In this document: piece after piece, positions 4,725 through 9,391 of the stretch
Layout: each line of letters starts with the position of its first letter
Position numbering within the stretch: the stretch's first letter is position 1
Assembly (NCBI GenBank): GCA_030668025.1
Contig: DAOUUT010000140.1
Location: forward strand, 1-9,391
Source of the DNA: Promethearchaeota archaeon
GTDB lineage: Archaea > Asgardarchaeota > Lokiarchaeia > Sigynarchaeales > SOKP01
Direction: 5' to 3'
DNA length: 9,391 nucleotides
Translations under genes and position numbers: made by a program
The notes under the pieces: model-generated
What the model saw: only the letters and a program-made list of their open reading frames with translations
The model's database searches: none
Told to the model about the DNA's origin: nothing

Positions 4725-6783
4725 TTGCAATTTTACCTGTTTTTGAATTCTTAATATAATTCGAACCAACTTCTAGGTTCCCTAATCCAATTAAATTCTT
4801 TTTGTCTTTGTCGAAAATAAGCGTAAAATCTTTTGGAACGAGATTTGGACTAAAACTTACGATCCCAGGACGAAATAAGGTGTTTCCCTTAATTTTATGA
4901 CCATCAAAAACGATAAAATTCGTATCTTCACTTAAAGGTAATAGTCTATTCGCTCCTGAAAGACTTAATTCAACTTGTCCCGTTTTAAAATTGAATTTTC
5001 CAAGATTCTCATTATTTATCAAGTCAAATATTTCTATTTGGTGCCTTCTATCATTTTTTCTAGTCCTAATTCCATTAGAACATATTTTATCTCCAGTCCC
5101 TGTTCCAAATTGATAATCCAATATTTTAATTAATTTACGAGTCCAACTCTTTGAGAAATTTTTATTTTTTGGAAACGGTTCTAAGGGTTTAAACGAATCT
5201 TTTAGGTCCCTAATATTGTTTTCTAAAGATTGTAAGGATTCAATGGTAGTTAGATTGTTTTTAGCTCCGGTGAAGTAAAATTTATTCTTTAGTTTTAATC
5301 GAGCGTATTCAACAATCTTTAAGTATCCCGGTTCTTTTAAATGACATATAATAGGTATGTCCTTATCATATTTCTCCAATAGCTTAATTAGCATATTTGA
5401 AGCAATTGTTATTTCTTCATTATCCCAATCCCCTGTTACTGAAATGTCATATGAATTTACGGGATAAATATTTTCAAGTTGTCTAGGAATGGTTCCTAAG
5501 GGAGATGTTAAAATAATTTCTTGAAAATCAGGAAAATCGCGAAATTTACGTATAATGCTATGAAATTTTCTATGAGATTTAGACTCGGAGTACGGTTTCT
5601 TTGCCGAGCAAGGGAGGATGATAATCAGTTTAGTCCATAATTCCGGCGTAAAACTTTTCAACAATCTCTCCCGAAATTCTTGGATATCTGGTCTATAATA
5701 TGAAGATGGACCAAAAAAATTAATTATTTTGTTCGCTTGAGTTATAGGCGTTTCAAGTTTCATCGCATTAAAGTACTGTTTATCTAAGACTTTTAAAGTA
5801 GAAATTATGTTCATGTCGTCAAATGATGATTTTTCAACAAAGCCTCGAAAATCCTCCATTCGCAAATACAACTTTATTTTATTCATGTATGTATATGCAG
5901 ATATAATATTATGAAGAGTTAATTGTTCTATTTTTTCGGAAGAATATTTGTTTTCCAGGATATATTTTAATTTCCTTTTGCAAATAGGACACGGACAGGG
6001 TAAATATTTTAGTTTATAAATGGGAAGTAAATGTTCTATAGTATCGTAGAAATTTTCAGAAGATAAATATAATAGATAGGAACAATCAATTAAATCTATT
6101 CCTAAATAGACTAAAATTGGATAAAATTTCGGAACAATTCTACCAGAAGCCATTATGACTAAATTATTGTCGAGCTCTTGCTTGATTTGAAAAATAATAT
6201 TTAAAATATTTCTATATTTACTAAAAACATCAAACAAATCGACTAAATTTAATATTCTTACGTTATCGTTGTCCTTAATTAAAGGAATATACAGATCAAA
6301 TAATTCGGGATACTCAAAAATCTTAATAGATAAACCAAAATCTAAATTCCGATATTGATTTAAGATTTGATTGGCGTCGGTTATAAAATTGATAATTTCG
6401 TTTTTAGCAAAATCCTTATTTAAGGTAGTTGTAGGAATATTAAACGGAATTAAAGGAACAATATTATCCTCTGAAAATATATCAATATTATTGGCTAAAA
6501 TTTCTTTAAATTTTTCCATTGAACCATTGTGCTTATAAATAAAACCGGTGTGTTTAAATTTTTCTCGTAAAAACCCAATTTTCAAATAAAATTCTTTCAA
6601 GATCAAAAACACCTCGTGGTCTTCAAATTCCTCAAGAAAACTTATATGGTTCATTAAACTTTTCTTCATCGGAACGAGAATATTAGGTGTCGATATAAAC
6701 CTTTTAGATTCCTTTGAACAAATTATTCTTCCTACTCTAGAAAATCCTATTCCTTTATTTATTAATTCAAAAAAATAATTCAT
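4702..6783 (-). CDS. arcS: Archaeosine synthase alpha subunit ArcS (TgtA2)
   Basis: A 693-residue ArcS, numbered from the ATG at 6783. Residues 1 to about 345 form a degenerate tRNA-guanine transglycosylase barrel with its zinc site intact: Cys263, Cys265 and Cys268 (CPCPIC) plus His291 (LHN). The ArcS-specific domain follows, with its signature PCSAKKPYSESKSHRKF (391-407). A C-terminal PUA domain (about 603-690) binds tRNA. ArcS transfers lysine to the nitrile of preQ0 at tRNA position 15, and RaSEA then makes archaeosine. The DSGGFQ motif of active transglycosylases is absent. GIDLIDCSYL (228-237) still has an aspartate where the TGT nucleophile stands. A TgtA enzyme must be encoded elsewhere. 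TTG at 6792 would add three residues. The gene begins 80 bases after the Lrp-like gene, with a perfect AT palindrome in between, and overlaps raSEA by 23 bases. Confidence 0.94.
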   Translation of the reverse strand: MNYFFELINKGIGFSRVGRIICSKESKRFISTPNILVPMKKSLMNHISFLEEFEDHEVFLILKEFYLKIGFLREKFKHTGFIYKHNGSMEKFKEILANNIDIFSEDNIVPLIPFNIPTTTLNKDFAKNEIINFITDANQILNQYRNLDFGLSIKIFEYPELFDLYIPLIKDNDNVRILNLVDLFDVFSKYRNILNIIFQIKQELDNNLVIMASGRIVPKFYPILVYLGIDLIDCSYLLYLSSENFYDTIEHLLPIYKLKYLPCPCPICKRKLKYILENKYSSEKIEQLTLHNIISAYTYMNKIKLYLRMEDFRGFVEKSSFDDMNIISTLKVLDKQYFNAMKLETPITQANKIINFFGPSSYYRPDIQEFRERLLKSFTPELWTKLIIILPCSAKKPYSESKSHRKFHSIIRKFRDFPDFQEIILTSPLGTIPRQLENIYPVNSYDISVTGDWDNEEITIASNMLIKLLEKYDKDIPIICHLKEPGYLKIVEYARLKLKNKFYFTGAKNNLTTIESLQSLENNIRDLKDSFKPLEPFPKNKNFSKSWTRKLIKILDYQFGTGTGDKICSNGIRTRKNDRRHQIEIFDLINNENLGKFNFKTGQVELSLSGANRLLPLSEDTNFIVFDGHKIKGNTLFRPGIVSFSPNLVPKDFTLIFDKDKKNLIGLGNLEVGSNYIKNSKTGKIANVYEKIK

Positions 6784-6811
6784 GTTTTTCAATTAAAGAT
6801 ATCATTCAAAG

Positions 6812-6828
6812 ATAATTAAATTAATTAT
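6812..6828. repeat. Perfect 8-1-8 palindrome between the Lrp-like gene and arcS
   Basis: ATAATTAA-A-TTAATTAT is a perfect inverted repeat centred 37 bases upstream of the arcS ATG. It could be the box A of an arcS promoter, giving a leader of about 12 bases, and/or an operator. AT-rich palindromes of 13-17 bases are typical sites for Lrp/AsnC proteins, and such a regulator is encoded directly upstream. TTAAATTA within it also occurs twice in the ahcY promoter region (7923-7930, 7935-7942), but AT-rich words recur easily by chance. Confidence 0.4.
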
Positions 6829-6863
6829 ACTGAACTTGAGATTTGAAATGTTATCAGGCGATT

Positions 6864-7847
6864 CTAAATAACAAAATTAGTATAAGTCTTCAGTTCATCT
6901 AAAACAAAACTAGTAAGAGTATCTTCAATTTCATCGGATTGGTACAAAATTTTGATGAATTTTGCGTAATCTTCGACCTTTTTAACGCGAACTATCGCAA
7001 ATAAACCATGTTGTTCCCCTATCCTGAAAAGATCGGTTATAAAACTATTTTTTTCTAAATTTAAGGCAATTTCATTATATTTGGAAGGATCCTTAGGTTT
7101 GATTCTTACGAGATATTTTCCTCTAAATCCAATCTTTTTAGGATAAAAGTTAAGAGCATAGTTAAGAATTACATTCTTTTTTTCAAGCTTTTTAATTCTG
7201 TTATGAATTGTAGATTGGGAGATTTCTTGTCTGTTAATTTCACTTAAAAAATCTTTGTACTTCTCTTTAATTATATCCTTAATCTCGTAAGTCGAGATTG
7301 GTTTTAAATTCTGGTTTTCTTGCAATATTTTTAAAATTACATAATCAGTGCTATCAATTTCGAACTTTGGATCAATTTTATTGTCATACAATTCAATCCC
7401 ATTAGTTTTGAACACTTTAATTGTCTCGATTATACGATACTTCTTAAAATATGATTGAGCCATTATTTTATCTATTATGCTTAAAACTTGGTAATACTCC
7501 TCATATGAATGAAAAATGAATAAAGCAAATAAAGAATATTCTCCTAAAATTCCATCAAGAATTTTTAATTGGGAGATTTTTAACAAATTTTCTAAGAGTT
7601 GAGGTTCATTGGGATTAGTTTTAATCTCTAATAATACATACTTTAAATTAATGGGAAGAATGTTCGGATTAATATTGATTGTAAAATTACTAATTATTTT
7701 TTCTATCTTCAGATCATCAAATCGCTTTTTAATTGTCTGTCTAGTATATCCTAAAACCTGTGTAAGCTTGGTTATAACATATTTAGATTTACTATTGAAA
7801 CTTTTTATAAGAATACGGATTTTAAATTCATCTTTAGCTTCAGTCAT
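6864..7847 (-). CDS. Double-module Lrp/AsnC-family transcriptional regulator
   Basis: A 327-residue protein, about twice the usual Lrp length, made of two complete modules in tandem. Module one has a winged helix-turn-helix (about 6-55, recognition helix YTRQTIKKRFDDLK) and a RAM ligand-binding domain (68-145, with ILGEYSLFALF). Module two repeats this: helix-turn-helix at 166-228 (QSTIHNRIKKLEKKNVI) and RAM at 243-320 (RIGEQHGLFAIVRVK). Lrp-family proteins sense amino acids or related metabolites through the RAM domain and bind AT-rich palindromes. One chain with both halves would act as a built-in pseudo-dimer. The ligand is unknown. The gene is divergent from ahcY with a 134-base gap and lies upstream of arcS-raSEA, so either may be a target. 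It starts with ATG at 7847. ATTTAAAT centred 26 bases upstream implies a leaderless transcript. Confidence 0.88.
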   Translation of the reverse strand: MTEAKDEFKIRILIKSFNSKSKYVITKLTQVLGYTRQTIKKRFDDLKIEKIISNFTININPNILPINLKYVLLEIKTNPNEPQLLENLLKISQLKILDGILGEYSLFALFIFHSYEEYYQVLSIIDKIMAQSYFKKYRIIETIKVFKTNGIELYDNKIDPKFEIDSTDYVILKILQENQNLKPISTYEIKDIIKEKYKDFLSEINRQEISQSTIHNRIKKLEKKNVILNYALNFYPKKIGFRGKYLVRIKPKDPSKYNEIALNLEKNSFITDLFRIGEQHGLFAIVRVKKVEDYAKFIKILYQSDEIEDTLTSFVLDELKTYTNFVI

Positions 7848-7869
7848 AAATATATAATAAAAATTTATT

Positions 7870-7877
7870 ATTTAAAT
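7870..7877 (-). promoter_or_regulatory. TATA box of the Lrp-like gene (leaderless)
   Basis: ATTTAAAT followed by AATAAATTT on the minus strand is centred about 26 bases before the ATG at 7847. That is the normal distance from box A to the transcription start, so the transcript should begin at or very near the start codon. No ribosome-binding site is visible, which agrees. Confidence 0.55.
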
Positions 7878-7920
7878 GTTAATATTTGCAGGAATTTTTT
7901 TATTCTTTAACCAATAATAT

Positions 7921-7940
7921 ATTTAAATTACTATTTAAAT
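7921..7940 (+). promoter_or_regulatory. Promoter region of ahcY with repeated ATTTAAAT
   Basis: Two copies of the palindrome ATTTAAAT (7921-7928 and 7933-7940) lie 12 bases apart, start to start. The second, as box A, predicts transcription from about 7962, leaving a leader of about 20 bases. With the copy at 7870-7877, three identical palindromes sit in this divergent gap. They may be promoters only, or also sites for the divergent Lrp-like regulator. No Shine-Dalgarno sequence precedes ahcY. Confidence 0.45.
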
Positions 7941-7981
7941 TATTTACTATAATAACATAAATATTTTAAAATTGAATTGTG

Positions 7982-9250
7982 ATGGTTAATTATAAAGTAG
8001 CTGATGAAAACCTTGCTGAAAAAGGCAAAGAAGCTCTATATGTAGCTGAATCTAAAATGCCTGTTACAGCCGAAATTATTCGTAAGAGGTTTTCCAAAGA
8101 AAAGCCCTTGAAAGGCATAACAATTGCCGGATGTTTACATATTACTAAAGAAACCGGAATCCTCGCTCGTACTTTGAAAGCAGGGGGTGCTGAAGTCTAT
8201 TTATGTGGGAGTAATCCGTTATCTACTCAAGATGATGTTGCTGCTGCCTTAGTTCAAGAGGGAATAAATGTTTTTGCGTGGCATGGAAATACAGACGAAG
8301 AATTTTATTGGTGTATTCGAGAGTGTTTAAAAGAAAAGCCAAATATCTTAATTGATGACGGAGCAGATATGATTGTTACTGCTCATAAGGAGTTTCCAGA
8401 GTTGATTGAAAATGGCACGATAATCGCATGTCAAGAAGAAACTACCACTGGAGTAAAAAGATTTAAAGCGATGAATGAAAAAGGAGCGCTGAAAGTGCCC
8501 TTATTTCCTGTGAATGATGCAAGGTGTAAGAATCAATTTGATAATGAATTAGGGACAGGACAAGGAATTGTAGCTGCGATCTATGGTATGCATGTGCTCT
8601 ACGCAGGAAAGGTTTGCCTGATATGTGGATACGGTCATTGCAGCAGTGGCATGGCGTTGAGAGCTCGTGGTTTAGGCGCAAATGTAATTGTAACCGAAGT
8701 CGATCCGATTAAGGCTCTCCAAGCGAAATTTGCAGGATATCAAGTAATGCCAATCGCTAAAGCACTTCCTGATGCGGATATAATTCTCACCGCAACAGGT
8801 TGCAAACATGTTATCCCTCCAACTAAGGATATGTTTGATCTTTTAAAGAACGATGTAATTCTTGGCAATTTAGGGCATTTCGATATTGAGATTCCAACCA
8901 AGGAACTTTATGAATATGCCAAAGAAATTAAACCAATTAGAACGAATGTAGAAGAACTTGTCTTTCCTGATGGAAAGCGAGTTTATTTGCTGGCAAAGGG
9001 GCGCTTAGCGAACTTAGTTTTATCTGAAGGTCATCCTGCTGAAGTAATGGACATGTCATTTGGCTTACAATCTCTCATGTCTGAATACATCGTCAAGAAC
9101 AAAGACTTATTGAAACCTGGAATGGTAGAGGTTCCCGTTGAAATTGATGATAAAGTAGGTTTCCTAAAACTTCAATCCATGGGCGTTGAGATTGATGAAC
9201 TAACTGAAGAGCAATATAATTATATCCACGGCTACGAAGACGGAACTTAA
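7982..9250 (+). CDS. ahcY: S-adenosylhomocysteine hydrolase (adenosylhomocysteinase)
   Basis: A 422-residue cytosolic enzyme that splits S-adenosylhomocysteine reversibly to adenosine and homocysteine, relieving inhibition of methyltransferases. Active-site motifs are all present (numbering from ATG 7982): His53 (CLHITKET), DDGAD (125-129), EETTTG (152-157), Lys183, Asp187 and Asn188 (VNDARCKNQFDNELGTGQG), GHFDIEI (298-304), and GHPAEVMDMSF (350-360). The NAD-binding segment reads GYGHCSSGMALRARGLGANVIVTEVDP. The third glycine of GxGxxG is Ser221, whereas other family members I recall have glycine (GYGDVG, GYGWCG). The chain ends ELTEEQYNYIHGYEDGT and lacks the KPDHYRY tail of eukaryotic enzymes, as in archaeal forms. 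A GTG directly before the ATG (7979) is an alternative start. Codons are less AT-extreme than in the neighbouring genes, as expected for a conserved, well-expressed gene. It is divergent from the Lrp-like regulator. Confidence 0.97.
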   Translation: MVNYKVADENLAEKGKEALYVAESKMPVTAEIIRKRFSKEKPLKGITIAGCLHITKETGILARTLKAGGAEVYLCGSNPLSTQDDVAAALVQEGINVFAWHGNTDEEFYWCIRECLKEKPNILIDDGADMIVTAHKEFPELIENGTIIACQEETTTGVKRFKAMNEKGALKVPLFPVNDARCKNQFDNELGTGQGIVAAIYGMHVLYAGKVCLICGYGHCSSGMALRARGLGANVIVTEVDPIKALQAKFAGYQVMPIAKALPDADIILTATGCKHVIPPTKDMFDLLKNDVILGNLGHFDIEIPTKELYEYAKEIKPIRTNVEELVFPDGKRVYLLAKGRLANLVLSEGHPAEVMDMSFGLQSLMSEYIVKNKDLLKPGMVEVPVEIDDKVGFLKLQSMGVEIDELTEEQYNYIHGYEDGT

Positions 9251-9251
9251 A

Positions 9252-9274
9252 TATCTTTATTTTTCTTTTTAATT
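9252..9274 (+). terminator. T-rich terminator after ahcY
   Basis: Shortly past the stop codon, runs TTTATTTTTCTTTTT (9256-9270) match intrinsic archaeal T-run terminators. A second, longer tract (9291-9314) follows and could act as backup. Confidence 0.6.
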
Positions 9275-9314
9275 TACAGTATCTAAGTATTTATTTTTTT
9301 TTCTTTTATTTTTT

Positions 9315-9391
9315 ATGGTCGTTAAGCCGACATTATTTGAAATTTACCCGACCACCCCATGTGATTTTTTCTCCAGAGAAAGAAAGGTTTG
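9315..9391 (+). CDS. Start of an unidentified reading frame, cut by the window edge
   Basis: An ATG at 9315-9317 opens a frame that runs to the window end without a stop. It gives 25 residues: MVVKPTLFEIYPTTPCDFFS followed by RERKV. I do not recognise the family. Base composition rises out of the surrounding T-rich tract exactly at the ATG, and AAGTATTTATTTT (about 9285-9297) is spaced like the box A of a leaderless gene. Both favour a real gene. Against it, the piece is short and chance open frames of this length are common. Confidence 0.5.
   Translation, partial: MVVKPTLFEIYPTTPCDFFSRERKV

Noticed and set aside
4702..6783. An active tRNA-guanine transglycosylase (TgtA)
   Set aside because: The zinc site is present, but DSGGFQ is missing and the ArcS signature PCSAKKPYS is present, so the gene is ArcS.
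6864..7847. Fused siroheme decarboxylase (AhbA-AhbB), which has the same double Lrp-like architecture
   Set aside because: The characteristic RPF and RRIGA-type motifs of siroheme decarboxylases are not present, while the GEYSLFALF and GEQHGLFAIV turns fit ordinary Lrp regulators. No haem genes are nearby.
8463..8681. Minus-strand open frame inside ahcY
   Set aside because: It is an antisense shadow of a highly conserved enzyme gene, with no family resemblance.
1..9391. CRISPR array, insertion sequence, rRNA or defence system
   Set aside because: No regularly spaced long repeats, transposase motifs, rRNA stretches or defence-gene signatures were seen on either strand.

Overview
This 9.4-kb window reads as a chromosomal piece of an AT-rich archaeon, most likely an Asgard archaeon of the Lokiarchaeia type. 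The archaeal assignment rests on an archaeal transcription factor B (TFB), a Gar1 H/ACA RNP protein, the two enzymes that finish archaeosine in tRNA, and TATA-like boxes with short or absent leaders. Roadblock/LC7 proteins next to these genes, together with the low GC and lysine/isoleucine-rich proteins, point to Asgard. That last step is inference, because no single marker here proves it.

Layout, left to right. (1) At 1-84 is the start of a minus-strand Rossmann (NmrA/SDR-like) gene cut by the window edge. (2) At 239-640 is a NikR-type nickel-responsive regulator with all four nickel ligands. (3) At 641-962 is an intergenic stretch holding a sharp GC-rich island (about 766-862) that can fold, a candidate non-coding RNA. 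(4) At 963-1436 is a Roadblock/LC7 protein, and at 1613-1969 a second, shorter and more divergent Roadblock-like protein. (5) At 2084-3004 is TFB, preceded by Gar1 at 3096-3344; this is the familiar archaeal gar1-tfb pair. (6) At 3345-3620 is an intergenic region with a small hairpin and a phased triple repeat. (7) RaSEA (3621-4724) and ArcS (4702-6783) overlap, forming the archaeosine synthase unit. (8) At 6864-7847 is a double-length Lrp/AsnC regulator made of two complete HTH + RAM modules. (9) On the plus strand, diverging from it, is S-adenosylhomocysteine hydrolase (7982-9250), followed by T-rich terminators and the beginning of another plus-strand reading frame (9315-9391).

How they fit together. 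The minus-strand block lrp - arcS - raSEA has small gaps or overlaps and may be one regulatory unit. ArcS would attach lysine to preQ0 at tRNA position 15, and RaSEA, a radical-SAM enzyme, would convert that intermediate to archaeosine. S-adenosylhomocysteine hydrolase, divergent from the same regulator, recycles the product of SAM-dependent methylation. A regulator placed between a SAM-consuming tRNA-modification unit and a SAM-cycle enzyme is suggestive, but a regulatory link is only inferred. Gar1 (RNA-guided pseudouridylation) and TFB (transcription initiation) form a separate information-processing pair. No GTPase partner for the Roadblock proteins and no nickel transporter or nickel enzyme for NikR is visible in the window.

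No insertion sequence, CRISPR array, rRNA or recognisable tRNA was found.
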